A DNA stretch of 64,000 nt from Candidatus Gastranaerophilales bacterium. Lineage in GTDB: Bacteria > Cyanobacteriota > Vampirovibrionia > Gastranaerophilales > Gastranaerophilaceae. Below are positions 41,513 through 51,762 of this stretch, piece by piece. The stretch is from NCBI GenBank assembly GCA_944324455.1, contig CALUWJ010000004.1, positions 80,053 to 144,052 on the forward strand. Reading direction: 5' to 3'. Each line of letters opens with the position of its first letter. Within the stretch, counting starts at the first letter, position 1. The notes beneath the pieces are model-generated. The model was not told the origin of the DNA, searched no databases, and was given only the letters and a program-made list of their open reading frames with translations. A program made the translations under genes and the position numbers.

Positions 41513-44500
41513 TATTCATCCTTTATTTTAATTCCTGAGATTTTTGTAACCCCTTTGTCTTTTTGAGTTACACCAATCATTCTGTCTGCATTATCAAGCA
41601 TCGGTTTTCTAAGTGAAACAACGATAAATTGAGCAGTTTTAGATTGATTGGTGATGATTTGAGCCAATTTTTCAACATTTGGTCCATCAAGGTGCATATC
41701 AACTTCATCAAATGCATAAAATGGTGCGGGCAGATATTTTTGAATTGCAAACACAAAAGCAAGCGCTGTTAGAGATTTTTCCCCGCCTGACATACCGGCA
41801 AGTTTTTGGTTTCTTTTATCTCTTATGTTTGCAACAAAAGTTAAACCGCCCATAAACGGATCTTCTTCATTTTCTAATGATAGAGAACCTGAGCCTTGAG
41901 AAATTTGTTCAAAAACTTCTTTGAAATTGTTGTTTATTGCATGATAAGCTTCAAGGAAAGTTTCTTTTTTTAGCCCTTGATAGCCATTCATCCTTGTTTT
42001 GATTTCATTTTTTTCATTGTTTAGAGTTTCAACTTTTTCTTTATAAGAATTTTGACGTTCTAAAACTGCGTCATATTCTGTTAGAGCTCTCATGTTAACA
42101 GGTTCTAATTCTTCCATTTTCTTTTGCAGTTTAGAAATTTTAGAATTGATTTCATCAAGAGAAATTTCTGTTTGCTCAAGCTCTTTTGGATTAATTCCGA
42201 TTTCATTAAATTCTTTTAAAATATTTTCTAAAATCGGCTCTAATTCGCGTCTTCTTGCTTTATAGCTTTCTTCTTGTTCTAATAATCTTTCGATATCATC
42301 TTGAATTTTATTTTTAGAGGTTTTAGAGTTCAATAATTCTTCTTGTAGTTCATCTCTTTTTTGTTGTAATTCAACAAGGTTTTTACCCAGTTCAAGAATT
42401 TCTTTTTCAAGCTTTTCAAGAACTTCTTTTAGAGATGAAATTTCTTTTTCAAATTGTTCTTTTTCGGTTTTTAGATTTTCATTATCACTTGTTAATTTTT
42501 TAATATCATTTTCACGAGTTGAAATTTGACTTTGTTGGAATTTGATTTGGTTTTTATCTTTTTCAATGTCATTTTCCTTTGTCATTATTGCTTTTTCAAG
42601 GTCTTTTATATCTTGTTCAACTCCTGTTGTTTTTTCTTTTAATTTTTTTAATTCACCCTCATCAATTAATTTTTCAACAGCTTCAAGTTCTTCTTGGAGG
42701 CTTTGTGTTTGTTCATTTAATTTAATGTGTTTATTTTCAATTAAATCAAGTTCACGAGATAATTTTGTATTTTTTTCTTTTAATTCTTTTAAAAGTTTTT
42801 CGCCGTCAGAAATAATATTTGAACTTGACTCATTATTTGAAATAAGGTTTTTAAGCTCAATTTTAGCCCCATTTAGAGTATTTAGGGCGGTTGAGTGTTT
42901 TTGTCTTATGTTATCCAATCTTCTCTCTAAATCTTTTTCTTTTTGAGCTAAATCTCTTGATGATTGTTCTAAATCTTTTAGTGCTTTTTTGTATTTTTCC
43001 AGTTCTCTTTCTTGGCTTTTATCAAAAAATGAAGCATTTTTCTTTTTGGCACCACCTGTTATAAGACCGCTTTTTTCCGTTATATCGCCATCAAGGGTTA
43101 CTACTCTATATTTACCTGCTAATTTTTTAGCGCAGTTTTCATCTTCTACAACAATGGTTTCACCAAGTGCAAAATAAAATGCATCAAGATATTTATCATC
43201 AAAATCAATTAAGTTGATTGCAAAATCAATAACACCTTTTTCTTTTGGCAGTGATAATCTATTTGGTGTTTTTTTGATTATGCTTAAAGGAATAAAAGAG
43301 GCTCTATCTCTACCCAATGAACGCAAGACCTGAATTGCTTTATAAGCAACATCTTGATTATCAACAACGATTGAATAAGCTCGAGCGCCCATTGCAACAT
43401 TAATAGCGTCAATATATTCACCTTCAACATCGGCTAATTGAGCCAAAGGCTGATGAACACCCTCAATATGTGCATTTAAAACTGATTGAATGCCTGAACC
43501 TTGCCCTGCTGTTTTATAAGCATTTTTATTTGCATCCAAGATTGCTATTCTTTTTTGTGCTTGTTGGATTTTATAGAATGAATCTTCTTTTTGTGCTTTT
43601 GTTTTATCTAATTCTTCGAAGGTTTTTGTTTGAATTATTTTGCATTCTTCAACCTCTTTAGATAGTGTTTCAATTTGAAGATTTAATTTATCTTTTTCAT
43701 CTTCAAAGATTTTGGATGAATTTAAAAGTTTTTCAATTTGAGTTTTTGTTTGATTGATTTTCTCAGAATTATTTTTGTATTCACTCTCAAGAGGCAGTTG
43801 TTCTTTTATTAATTCTGTTTCTTTATCTTTTAGAGTTTCTATTTCTTTTTTTAATTTATTTCTGTTTTGGATGTGTTCATCAGCAGATTTATTTAATCCT
43901 GTCATTTCTGTGATGATTTTATTCAGTTCTTCTTTTTTTGCTTTTAGAGAAGCATTTAATTCATCAAGCTCTTTATTTTTTTCTTCAATTGCGTTTGTGT
44001 ATTCTTCAATTTTTTGTTTTTGAACTTCGATACCGTTTTTATAGCCCTCGATAGATTTAAGATTATCAAGCGTTGTTTTATCACATTGAGCTATGGCAGA
44101 TTTTTTGCGCTCAACTTCACCTTTTTTTTCTTCTAAAAGTTTTTTAACTTCAAGTTGTTTTTCTTCTCCTTGAGCTTTAACTTTTGAATTTATTTCGTCA
44201 TATTTTATTTTAAGGTCTTCAATTTTAGTTGTTGCTTCTTTTAGCTTTTCGTTTAATTCTTTTTTTGTTTTTGTTGCCATTAAAATATTTTGATGTACAA
44301 GCTCTAAGGAACGAACGGTATCAAAGTATTTTGCACTTTGAATTTTTGTTTCAAGCTCTGTTTTTTCGTCTTTAAATTTTTTGTATTTAAGCGCAACTTC
44401 TCTTTCTTGTTTTAATTGTTCAATTCTATTATCTATTTCATTAATTAAAATTGTATCGTTTGCAATTTTATCTTCAACATTTTGTATTTGTTCGCTTGCA

Positions 44501-45009
44501 AGAGCAATTTTTCTGTCAAAATCGGCTGTGCCTGCGATTTCGTCAATGATTTTTCTTCTCTCAATAGCAGAACATCTTGTAATTTCTGTAACATCCCCTT
44601 GCATCATAACATTGTAGCTGTTTGGAGAAATATTATATTTTTCTAATTCTAAATGGATTTGAGTTAAACTGCAGGGTTTATCATTATAGTAATAATTAGA
44701 CTGAACACCGTTTTTGCCTTTTTTAACATATCTTCTTATTGAAAATTCTTCTCCGTTTTCATTTGCAAAAACAACCTTAACGCTGGCTTCACCGCGTTTA
44801 TTATGGTTAGAGATTAAATCCGCCACACCTTGTTCAGAGCGCAATGAGCGAGCTGTTCTTAAACTTAGGGCAAAAAGAATGCTATCTATAATATTGCTTT
44901 TTCCTGAACCGTTTGGACCGGAAACAGCTGTAAAACCTTGCATTAAAGGAATATTAACCTTAGATGCAAAAGATTTAAAGTTATCAATTTCGAGTTCTTT
45001 TATATACAT
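41512..45009 (-). CDS. smc: Chromosome partition protein SMC
   Basis: Condensin ATPase that compacts the chromosome. N-terminal head with Walker A GPNGSGKSN at 31-39, long coiled coils, hinge at about 505-650 (NAHIEGVHQPLAQLADVE), second coiled coil and C-terminal head with signature LAGMSGGEKSLTALAF and Walker B FYAFDEVDMHLD. 1165 residues is the standard size. It is the first gene of smc-scpA-scpB and the RNR-like gene. No clear ribosome-binding site precedes the ATG. Confidence 0.97.
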   Translation of the reverse strand: MYIKELEIDNFKSFASKVNIPLMQGFTAVSGPNGSGKSNIIDSILFALSLRTARSLRSEQGVADLISNHNKRGEASVKVVFANENGEEFSIRRYVKKGKNGVQSNYYYNDKPCSLTQIHLELEKYNISPNSYNVMMQGDVTEITRCSAIERRKIIDEIAGTADFDRKIALASEQIQNVEDKIANDTILINEIDNRIEQLKQEREVALKYKKFKDEKTELETKIQSAKYFDTVRSLELVHQNILMATKTKKELNEKLKEATTKIEDLKIKYDEINSKVKAQGEEKQLEVKKLLEEKKGEVERKKSAIAQCDKTTLDNLKSIEGYKNGIEVQKQKIEEYTNAIEEKNKELDELNASLKAKKEELNKIITEMTGLNKSADEHIQNRNKLKKEIETLKDKETELIKEQLPLESEYKNNSEKINQTKTQIEKLLNSSKIFEDEKDKLNLQIETLSKEVEECKIIQTKTFEELDKTKAQKEDSFYKIQQAQKRIAILDANKNAYKTAGQGSGIQSVLNAHIEGVHQPLAQLADVEGEYIDAINVAMGARAYSIVVDNQDVAYKAIQVLRSLGRDRASFIPLSIIKKTPNRLSLPKEKGVIDFAINLIDFDDKYLDAFYFALGETIVVEDENCAKKLAGKYRVVTLDGDITEKSGLITGGAKKKNASFFDKSQERELEKYKKALKDLEQSSRDLAQKEKDLERRLDNIRQKHSTALNTLNGAKIELKNLISNNESSSNIISDGEKLLKELKEKNTKLSRELDLIENKHIKLNEQTQSLQEELEAVEKLIDEGELKKLKEKTTGVEQDIKDLEKAIMTKENDIEKDKNQIKFQQSQISTRENDIKKLTSDNENLKTEKEQFEKEISSLKEVLEKLEKEILELGKNLVELQQKRDELQEELLNSKTSKNKIQDDIERLLEQEESYKARRRELEPILENILKEFNEIGINPKELEQTEISLDEINSKISKLQKKMEELEPVNMRALTEYDAVLERQNSYKEKVETLNNEKNEIKTRMNGYQGLKKETFLEAYHAINNNFKEVFEQISQGSGSLSLENEEDPFMGGLTFVANIRDKRNQKLAGMSGGEKSLTALAFVFAIQKYLPAPFYAFDEVDMHLDGPNVEKLAQIITNQSKTAQFIVVSLRKPMLDNADRMIGVTQKDKGVTKISGIKIKDE

Positions 45010-45079
45010 TGTCTTTTAAATACTTAGCTAAACCCCATAGTCTGCGTATCTTAATTACACTATAAAAGTTGTCATGCTG

Positions 45080-46450
45080 TCAAATTTTATATAAAAATTC
45101 ATATCTGTTAACTATATAGTTTTGTTTTTTAAAACCATTTTTTGTTTTTTGTTTATTTAGGGTGATATATTTATCTTTTAAGATGTTAATTCTATGAATT
45201 GGGAAGAACATAAAATTAGCTCTGCCTATGACTCTATCTTGTGATAAAAAGCCCCAAAATCTGCTATCTTGTGAATTAGAGCGATTATCCCCCATCATAA
45301 AATAATTATTTTCAGGGATTATAAAAGGCCCGCAAAACATTCTATCAGAGCATGGTGTCCAGATTTCTTTTGAGCTTATATAAGGTTCATTAAGCGCAAC
45401 ATCATTAATATAGACTCTGTATTCATTTGTGTAGTCATCATATTTAATTTCAAATTTGTCTTTAGGCATGCCTACAACTCTTTTTATGAATGCTACATCT
45501 TTACACATTATGCCTGATAATCTTGTAAAAATTGCCCAAGGTGAATTAGAAAGATTTTCTTCGGGCGGATAGAAAACCAAAATATCCCCTCTTTTAATTT
45601 CTTTATGCGGATATTCAAGTTTTTCAACAAATACTCTATCATGCTCCATAATAGTGGGGCGCATAGAACCAGATGGAATCCATCTTAATTCCCCTATAAA
45701 GTACCTTATAGCTATAACGCAAACTAATACAAAAACGATTGTGTTGATTATTTCTCTTGTTGCGCTTGTTTGCTTTTCTTCTTGAATGCTTTCATCAAAA
45801 AATATTTTTCTTAAAAAATATCCAATTCCTTTTTCTTTGGTTTTCTTGAAAAGTGTTATTGTATTTTCTTTTTGTTTTTTGATGAAGTTTGAGAGATTTT
45901 CTTTTGTTTCCTTGTTTAGTTTTTTGTTATCGCAAATTAAATATAAAATTATTGCCCATAAAAATAATGAAACAAAAAGAACTCCCAAAAATTTTAAAAA
46001 TGCACTATACGGGCTTGAATATGTGTCATTTAGGGCTTTTACATCAATAAGCTTTATGTTTGGATATTTTTCTAAAATGTAGTCATTGATTTTATTAAAG
46101 AGTTTGTTTTTATTTTCTTTCACAAGATATGGAAGTGTAACATATAAAGAATTTTCAATTTTTTCTTTATCTGAATCATAAATTACATATTCTTCTTTGT
46201 TTTGTGTGTTAATTGAGCTATATTTTATTTTGCAGCTTAAAAGCTGTTTTTCTATATCTTTTATATCGATATTTTCGTTTTTATATGAATATTCAAGAAT
46301 TGTACCTCTTTTAAGGGTATAATTCAGAGTTTGAAAATTTTGATTATATATAAAAACAACAATCGAAAAAACAACTAAAAATAATAATAACTTAGCATTT
46401 TTTTTAAAGAAAGATGAAATTTTTTCTTTTGTTTTATTTATTAATTCCAA
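45080..46450 (-). CDS. lepB: Signal peptidase I with a SecF-like N-terminal extension
   Basis: Residues about 230-456 are a complete signal peptidase I: membrane helix 233-250, catalytic Ser262 in WIPSGSMRPT, Lys323 in FIKRVVG, and GDNRSNSQDSR. The first 230 residues are extra. They contain a membrane helix (21-35), a soluble part starting TLKRGTILEYSYKN that resembles the SecD/SecF P1 motif (F-x-G-G-T-x-x-E), and a second helix (151-172), which is the order of SecF up to its second helix. The start is TTG at 46450 with AAGGAG six nt upstream. A domain fusion of translocase-like and peptidase parts is an inference. Confidence 0.88.
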   Translation of the reverse strand: MELINKTKEKISSFFKKNAKLLLFLVVFSIVVFIYNQNFQTLNYTLKRGTILEYSYKNENIDIKDIEKQLLSCKIKYSSINTQNKEEYVIYDSDKEKIENSLYVTLPYLVKENKNKLFNKINDYILEKYPNIKLIDVKALNDTYSSPYSAFLKFLGVLFVSLFLWAIILYLICDNKKLNKETKENLSNFIKKQKENTITLFKKTKEKGIGYFLRKIFFDESIQEEKQTSATREIINTIVFVLVCVIAIRYFIGELRWIPSGSMRPTIMEHDRVFVEKLEYPHKEIKRGDILVFYPPEENLSNSPWAIFTRLSGIMCKDVAFIKRVVGMPKDKFEIKYDDYTNEYRVYINDVALNEPYISSKEIWTPCSDRMFCGPFIIPENNYFMMGDNRSNSQDSRFWGFLSQDRVIGRANFMFFPIHRINILKDKYITLNKQKTKNGFKKQNYIVNRYEFLYKI

Positions 46451-46452
46451 AA

Positions 46453-47349
46453 TTAACTCCTTAGTGTGTAATTTGTAAGCTCAATCAGTGATTTTTTATA
46501 TATGCTGTTTTCAATTTCATTTAGATGATATAGAGCCTTATTTTTATATTTTTCAATATATTTTTCTGATTTTAATATGTATTCATTAAAATCAGAAGAT
46601 AAATATTTTTCAAAATCCAAAGGGTTGATTTTCTTTTCTATAAAAAACAATAAAAATGGAAGCGTGTAGTTTTTTTGCTTGGCGTCATAAAAATTTTTAG
46701 ATTTTATATCTGAAACATCATTTTTTATTTGAAAAGCTATTGAATAATTTTTCATAAATTCCAATAAGTTTTCTTTAATAGGTTCATTTTGTTCTTTAAG
46801 AGTAAAAAGCGCCTCAAGCCCAACAACAAAAAGATTTCCTGTTTTATTGAATGACTTTTCAATATATAAATTAATATCGTTTGTGTTATTTAAAATATTT
46901 TGATTGATTTCACCAAGAATCGTGTTTTTGATTCTTTTTGAATATATTTTTATGATTTCAAGACTTGTTTTGCTTAATATTTCAAGAGCAATTGCTAAAA
47001 GTAAATCGCCCTCAAGAACAGCAATTTTTGAGCTATATTTTGAATTAAAGGTTTCAAGATTTCTTCTTTTTGTTGAATCATCAATAATATCATCATGGAT
47101 TAGTGAAGCATTATGGATTATTTCTGATAAAAGAGCAATGTCAAAAATGATTTCATCTTTTAAATTTAATATTTTAGCAAATAAAAAAACAAAAATAGCG
47201 CGCAATCTCTTGGCATTTTGAAACATAAAATCTTTTAAATGATTATTAAAGGGATTGGAGTTATCTATTAAACAATCATTAAGCTTTTCTTCAAAAACTT
47301 TTAAGTTTTTTTCTATTGGAAGTGCGATTTTTTTTATTCTTTCATCCAT
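46453..47349 (-). CDS. Polyprenyl diphosphate synthase family protein
   Basis: Trans-isoprenyl diphosphate synthase of 298 residues. First Asp-rich motif LIHDDIIDDSTKRR near 89-102 and the KRLRAIF block near 47-53 are clear; the second Asp-rich motif is NDVSD instead of DDxxD, a conservative but unusual change. EGDLLLAIALEIL follows the first motif as usual. It makes a prenyl chain for quinones or bactoprenol from IspD-derived units; chain length cannot be told. Downstream of the aminopeptidase gene by one nt. Confidence 0.85.
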   Translation of the reverse strand: MDERIKKIALPIEKNLKVFEEKLNDCLIDNSNPFNNHLKDFMFQNAKRLRAIFVFLFAKILNLKDEIIFDIALLSEIIHNASLIHDDIIDDSTKRRNLETFNSKYSSKIAVLEGDLLLAIALEILSKTSLEIIKIYSKRIKNTILGEINQNILNNTNDINLYIEKSFNKTGNLFVVGLEALFTLKEQNEPIKENLLEFMKNYSIAFQIKNDVSDIKSKNFYDAKQKNYTLPFLLFFIEKKINPLDFEKYLSSDFNEYILKSEKYIEKYKNKALYHLNEIENSIYKKSLIELTNYTLRS

Positions 47350-47350
47350 T

Positions 47351-48457
47351 TTAAATTATAAATTTGCCGTCTTTATATATTAATTTATCGTCTGCGTAGA
47401 TTTCGCCGTTATTTTTCATATTTTTAATCATATCCCAATGAAGCCCTGATTGATTTTTGCCGCCTGCTTCAGGATAGCTTGAGCCAAGAGCCATATGAAT
47501 TGAGCCGCCTATTTTTTCATCAAAAAGAATATTGCCTGTAACATTTTGTATTCTTTCATTTGTTCCTATGGCAATTTCACCTACAAAACGAGAACCTTCA
47601 TCCATATTTAGCATACTTTGAAGAAAATCATCTCCAAATTCAGCACTTGCTTCAATTACTTTTCCATCTTTAAGAGTTAGATAAACTTCTTTAGAAGTTG
47701 AGCCATGGTAATTTTGAGGAAAATCAAAATATATCTTTCCATTTGCGCTATCTTCAACAGGGGATGTGAAAATTTCTCCATCAGGAAAATTCATATTCCC
47801 TGAACAAGGAATCCAAGTCCTACCTTCTGTTGAAAAAGATATATCGGTTTTATCGCCTTTAATTCTTAGTTTTGTGGTTTTATTTAAAATATCTGCTATT
47901 CTTTTTTGCTCTTGTTCAATTTCAATCCATTTTTGAGTTGGGTTGTCGAGGTCAAGATAGCATGAATTTATCAGAAATTCAGAATATTCTTCAAGGCTCA
48001 TTGAGGCTTCTTGTGCAAGTGCGTTTGTTGGATAATCAGCTATAACCCAGCGCATATCGCCATTTGCTGAGCGTTCCAACCTTTTAGCTAATATTGGTCT
48101 TGAAGCTTTTGAGCGTTTTGCAAGTTTTGTTGTATCGGCGTTTGCCATGTTTTTGATATTAGAGGGCGCTCCAATAAATATCATAACATCAGCTTTTTCA
48201 ACTTCTGTTTTGGACATTTCATCAATATATTCCAATTGTTCATCAGATGCATATTTAATAAATGTTTCTGCTAGTTCATCCATTGATGTTCTTACAATTG
48301 GGTTTGCACCATTAATTAAACAAAGCTTATAGATTTCTTTAACCAATGGTTGTGCTTCATAGCCTCTTGCGTAGATTATAACTAAATCGCCTTTAGCTAC
48401 TTTTGTTGAATAATTAACAAGCACGTCTGCATATTTATTGATGATTGGATTATACAT
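47351..48457 (-). CDS. M29-family aminopeptidase
   Basis: Cobalt/zinc aminopeptidase of the thermophilic M29 (AmpS/PepS) type, 368 residues. The N-terminal KYADVLVNYSTKVAKGDLVIIYARG block, the central DISFSTEGRTWIPCSGNMNFPDGEIFTSPVED-type block (about 205-235; metal ligand Glu and Asp) and the C-terminal GKNQSGLHWDMIKNM (His and Asp) are diagnostic. It begins one nt within the lpxA stop and is probably carried in the lipid A operon by read-through. Confidence 0.92.
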   Translation of the reverse strand: MYNPIINKYADVLVNYSTKVAKGDLVIIYARGYEAQPLVKEIYKLCLINGANPIVRTSMDELAETFIKYASDEQLEYIDEMSKTEVEKADVMIFIGAPSNIKNMANADTTKLAKRSKASRPILAKRLERSANGDMRWVIADYPTNALAQEASMSLEEYSEFLINSCYLDLDNPTQKWIEIEQEQKRIADILNKTTKLRIKGDKTDISFSTEGRTWIPCSGNMNFPDGEIFTSPVEDSANGKIYFDFPQNYHGSTSKEVYLTLKDGKVIEASAEFGDDFLQSMLNMDEGSRFVGEIAIGTNERIQNVTGNILFDEKIGGSIHMALGSSYPEAGGKNQSGLHWDMIKNMKNNGEIYADDKLIYKDGKFII

Positions 48458-49284
48458 TAGTTTTCTCCGTCGTTTTCTTCCATGGCGCCATGGTAGGCTG
48501 CTTTATATCTTAGTGTGCAACCTCTTTTTGAGGTTCTTACAAAGTTAACTAAGTTATCAACATATTTATTGCCTTTAAATTCCTTTTCAATCAATTCAAG
48601 GGCTTGTGTTGTATTATATTGTTCATTTCTTAAAATTCTAATTGCCTTATGGATTGCATCCCTTGACTCTTTATCTACGCCTTTTCTTCTTAAACCTATG
48701 GCATTTAGTCCTATTGGTAAGCAAGGTATGCCTTCAGCCTTACAATAAGGAATAATATCAAGTCTTGCAGCTGAAGCCCCTGAAATAATTGCCATATCAC
48801 CAATTCGAAGATTTTGGTGAAATACGCTCATTCCACCTAAAAATGCACCAAAACCAACATGACAATGACCGCCGATTGTTGCAGCATTTGCCATTATAAC
48901 ATTGTCTTTTAGTTCGCAATTGTGAGCAACATGAGAATATGCCATAAGCATACAGTTGTTTCCTATTATTGTGTTTGTGTTTTCACCTGAGGCTCTGTTT
49001 ACTGTTGCAAATTCTCTTATCCAGCAATTTTCGCCAATAATAACACCTGTTTTTTCGCCTTTATAGCCTAAATCTTGAGGCTCTCCACCGATTGAGGCAA
49101 ATGGTGAAATTCTTGTATTTTTACCAATATGTGCAAATTGAATATTTGCGCTTTCTCCGATTTTGCAACCTTCTTCAATAACAGTGTCTTCTCCTATGAT
49201 TGCATAAGCTCCTATTTCAACATCCGCTGCAATTTTAGCTGATTCGTGGATTATGGCTGTCGGATGAATTTTATTTGATGTCAT
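48457..49284 (-). CDS. lpxA: UDP-N-acetylglucosamine acyltransferase
   Basis: First acyl transfer of lipid A synthesis. Left-handed beta-helix of hexapeptide repeats (IHPTAIIHESAKIAADVEIG and so on), the catalytic His in MAYSHVAHNCELKDNVIMAN near 122-141 and the GLRRKG motif near 202-207. 275 residues, normal is about 262. Immediate downstream of fabZ. Confidence 0.96.
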   Translation of the reverse strand: MTSNKIHPTAIIHESAKIAADVEIGAYAIIGEDTVIEEGCKIGESANIQFAHIGKNTRISPFASIGGEPQDLGYKGEKTGVIIGENCWIREFATVNRASGENTNTIIGNNCMLMAYSHVAHNCELKDNVIMANAATIGGHCHVGFGAFLGGMSVFHQNLRIGDMAIISGASAARLDIIPYCKAEGIPCLPIGLNAIGLRRKGVDKESRDAIHKAIRILRNEQYNTTQALELIEKEFKGNKYVDNLVNFVRTSKRGCTLRYKAAYHGAMEENDGEN

Positions 49285-49296
49285 TTTATTTGTTCC

Positions 49297-49743
49297 TTAT
49301 TTTAATGCTACTGTTAGTGTTGCTTCTGTGCAAAGTTTTCCGTCAACATAAGAACGACCTAAACACTTTGCAATCGGGCCTTTAACTTTTAGGCATTCTG
49401 TTTCCATTTCAAGTTTATCGCCGGGGCGAACAATGTTTTTAAATTTAGCATTTTCAACACCTGCAAAAAGTGTTAATTTGCCTTTGTATTGATCCATGGT
49501 CATTAAAATCGGAGCTGAGGTTTGAGCTAGTGCTTCAATTTGTAATACCCCAGGCATTATCGGATTATTTGGGAAATGTCCTTGAAAAAAAGGTTCATTA
49601 AAAGTTACGTTTTTGTAGCCTTTTGAATATTTACCGGGGACACATTCTGTTATTCTATCTACAAGTAAGAAAGGATACCTGTGAGGTAGCATTTCAAGAA
49701 TTTCACTATAATCAAGCGAAATTGGTGTTATAATTGAATCCAT
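49297..49743 (-). CDS. fabZ: 3-hydroxyacyl-ACP dehydratase
   Basis: Dehydrates 3-hydroxyacyl-ACP in fatty acid elongation and competes with LpxA/LpxD for hydroxyacyl-ACP. EILEMLPHRYPFLLVDRI and GHFPNNPIMPGVLQIEALAQ contain the catalytic His and Glu of the hot-dog fold. 148 residues is standard. AAAGGAG precedes the ATG. The lpxC-fabZ-lpxA arrangement is common in Gram-negative lineages. Confidence 0.97.
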   Translation of the reverse strand: MDSIITPISLDYSEILEMLPHRYPFLLVDRITECVPGKYSKGYKNVTFNEPFFQGHFPNNPIMPGVLQIEALAQTSAPILMTMDQYKGKLTLFAGVENAKFKNIVRPGDKLEMETECLKVKGPIAKCLGRSYVDGKLCTEATLTVALK

Positions 49744-49758
49744 TTTATCTCCTTTATT

Positions 49759-50589
49759 TTATTTGGTTAATTTTTCTTTAAGAATTTTTGCAGTTTGACA
49801 ATGATAGCCATGCCCTGCTTCTTTGGCTATTATATTGGCTTTTAATTTTAAAGGATTATATCCTGTTAAATATAGGTCACCTATTATATCGAGAATTTTA
49901 TGTTTAGCCGGTTCATAAGGACTTCTTAAGGGTACTGTATAGGTTCCATCATCAATCAAACCAACCGTATTTTCTATTGTTACGCCTTTTGAATATCCCG
50001 CTGCTTGGAATTTTTCAAGGTCTTTTAAATAGCCAAAAGTTCTTGCTTCAATAATCTCATCAAGATTTTTATCAAGGTCAAGATTAACCCATCTGTTATT
50101 TAAATCAGGATGATTAAAGTTAACCAGATATGTAATATTGGTTTTTTCTTCATTTGTTGGAGTAATTAAAATTGTTGAATTTTTATTTTGGAATACTATT
50201 GTTTCCTTTAAGGGTTCAATAGCTTCACTTTCTCCAACAAAGCCGATTTTATTAAACTCTTCAACCCATTTTTTTGAACTGCCGTCAAAAATTGGCATTT
50301 CAAAACCTTGTGAATTGAAATATACATCTAGTGCATCAATTTCACATATTGCACAAGCTGCCATAAAATGTTCTATAAGAGCAATTTTGTTTTTTGCTCC
50401 GTTTTCAACATCAGCAACAATTGTGCAGTGCTCAGTTGAAACAACATTTTCAATTTTAGCTTCAATTTCAGCATTGTTAATGTAAAAACGTATTCCTTTT
50501 TTGTCTGATGGTTTTATTGTAATTTCAACAGGAGCTGCAAACATTAGCCCTGCACCATTTAGTGTTAAGTTAGATTTTAGCGTCTTCAT
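49759..50589 (-). CDS. lpxC: UDP-3-O-acyl-N-acetylglucosamine deacetylase
   Basis: Committed, zinc-dependent step of lipid A synthesis. Zinc ligands are visible: His in IEHFMAA near 77-83, and His and Asp in [18 protein letters not shown] near 229-246. The hydrophobic-passage and catalytic LEARTFG-like block ([15 protein letters not shown]) is present. 276 residues is the usual length. The reading frame starts inside lpxD (20-nt overlap), so coupling is likely. Confidence 0.96.
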   Translation of the reverse strand: MKTLKSNLTLNGAGLMFAAPVEITIKPSDKKGIRFYINNAEIEAKIENVVSTEHCTIVADVENGAKNKIALIEHFMAACAICEIDALDVYFNSQGFEMPIFDGSSKKWVEEFNKIGFVGESEAIEPLKETIVFQNKNSTILITPTNEEKTNITYLVNFNHPDLNNRWVNLDLDKNLDEIIEARTFGYLKDLEKFQAAGYSKGVTIENTVGLIDDGTYTVPLRSPYEPAKHKILDIIGDLYLTGYNPLKLKANIIAKEAGHGYHCQTAKILKEKLTK

Positions 50590-51679
50590 TTAAAAATTTC
50601 TCATAATCTTCTAATAAATGTTGATATTTTTTATATTTTTGTACCATGATTTCTGCTTCATCAAGATATTTTAGTCTCTTAATGAAATCTTTTCTTAAAA
50701 CAGCAGGAGCACCCATAATAACTGATTTTCTCGGGAATGATTTTGTAACACCTGCTTGAGCAAGAATAATTGAATCTTCGCCTATTTCAACGTGATCTTT
50801 TAAACCTGCTTGGCCTGCTATAACAACTCTATCTCCGATTGTGCAGCTTCCTGCAATACCAACTTGAGATACAATTGTACAGGCTTTACCTATTTTGCAG
50901 TTATGACCAATCATAACAAGGTTGTCGATTTTTGTTTGAGAACCTATTATGGTATTTTCTATTGTTCCTCTGTCTATTGTTGTATTAGCGCCGATTTCAA
51001 CATCATCACCAATTTCAACAGATCCCAAAGATGGAATTTTAAATACTTTTACTTCAGTATTTGTTTCTTTGATTGCACCTTGTTCTCTTGCTTGTTCAAT
51101 ATTGCTTGGGGCTTCCGTTACAAAAGAAAAACCGTCTGCTCCAAGACTGACACCATGATGTAGTATGCAGCGAGAGCCGACTTTTACTCTGTCACCAACA
51201 TTTACTGATGGATGAAATAAACAGTCTGAACCGACAACAGCACCTTTTCCAATATAAACATTTGGCATAAGAGCAGTGTTATCACCAATTACTGCGTCTT
51301 TTGAAATTACAACATTAGCACCAATTGAAACATTTTTGCCGATTTTAGCGCTTTCATCTATAACAGCAGTTGGATGAATTTCTCTTGGAGTGTCAGGTCC
51401 AACATAAAAAGCATTTAACAATTTCATAAATGCAAGTCTTGGGCGTTCTACTTCAATAGTTGAAATACCGTCAAGATTAACTCCTAATGGAACTAAAACA
51501 GCCTTTGCTTTTGATTGAGCAATATTTTCAATTTCATCTTCATTCATTGCAAGTGCTAAGGTTGTTTCATCCGCTAATTTCGGAGGAGCAACTTTATCAA
51601 TTGTAACATCATTTACTTTTGTTAAAATACCGCCTGTCAGTTGAGCTAAGTCTTCCAAGCTAAACTTTTTTTCACCCAT
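50570..51679 (-). CDS. lpxD: UDP-3-O-acylglucosamine N-acyltransferase
   Basis: Third lipid A enzyme, adding the N-linked hydroxyacyl chain. N-terminal uridine-binding domain (about 1-105), a long hexapeptide beta-helix with catalytic His in [16 protein letters not shown] near 240-255, and a C-terminal helix bundle. I take ATG 51679, eight nt after GAGGGAG; the GTG three codons earlier overlaps that site. 369 residues, slightly longer than usual, with a 20-residue insert near 190-210. First gene of the lpx operon. Confidence 0.95.
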   Translation of the reverse strand: MGEKKFSLEDLAQLTGGILTKVNDVTIDKVAPPKLADETTLALAMNEDEIENIAQSKAKAVLVPLGVNLDGISTIEVERPRLAFMKLLNAFYVGPDTPREIHPTAVIDESAKIGKNVSIGANVVISKDAVIGDNTALMPNVYIGKGAVVGSDCLFHPSVNVGDRVKVGSRCILHHGVSLGADGFSFVTEAPSNIEQAREQGAIKETNTEVKVFKIPSLGSVEIGDDVEIGANTTIDRGTIENTIIGSQTKIDNLVMIGHNCKIGKACTIVSQVGIAGSCTIGDRVVIAGQAGLKDHVEIGEDSIILAQAGVTKSFPRKSVIMGAPAVLRKDFIKRLKYLDEAEIMVQKYKKYQHLLEDYEKFLNEDAKI

Positions 51680-51762
51680 TATTGGCACTCCCTCATATAA
51701 CTAGTCTTTTAAACTTATTTTATAACAACAAAAGAAAAATTGCTATTTTTTTAATAAAAGTT

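Noticed and set aside
42542..42946. Long plus-strand reading frames (also at 44714-45019, 43754-44023) opposite smc
   Set aside because: They mirror the coiled-coil codons of smc, are Phe/Ser-rich as expected of antisense to Glu/Lys-rich sequence, and have no ribosome-binding sites.
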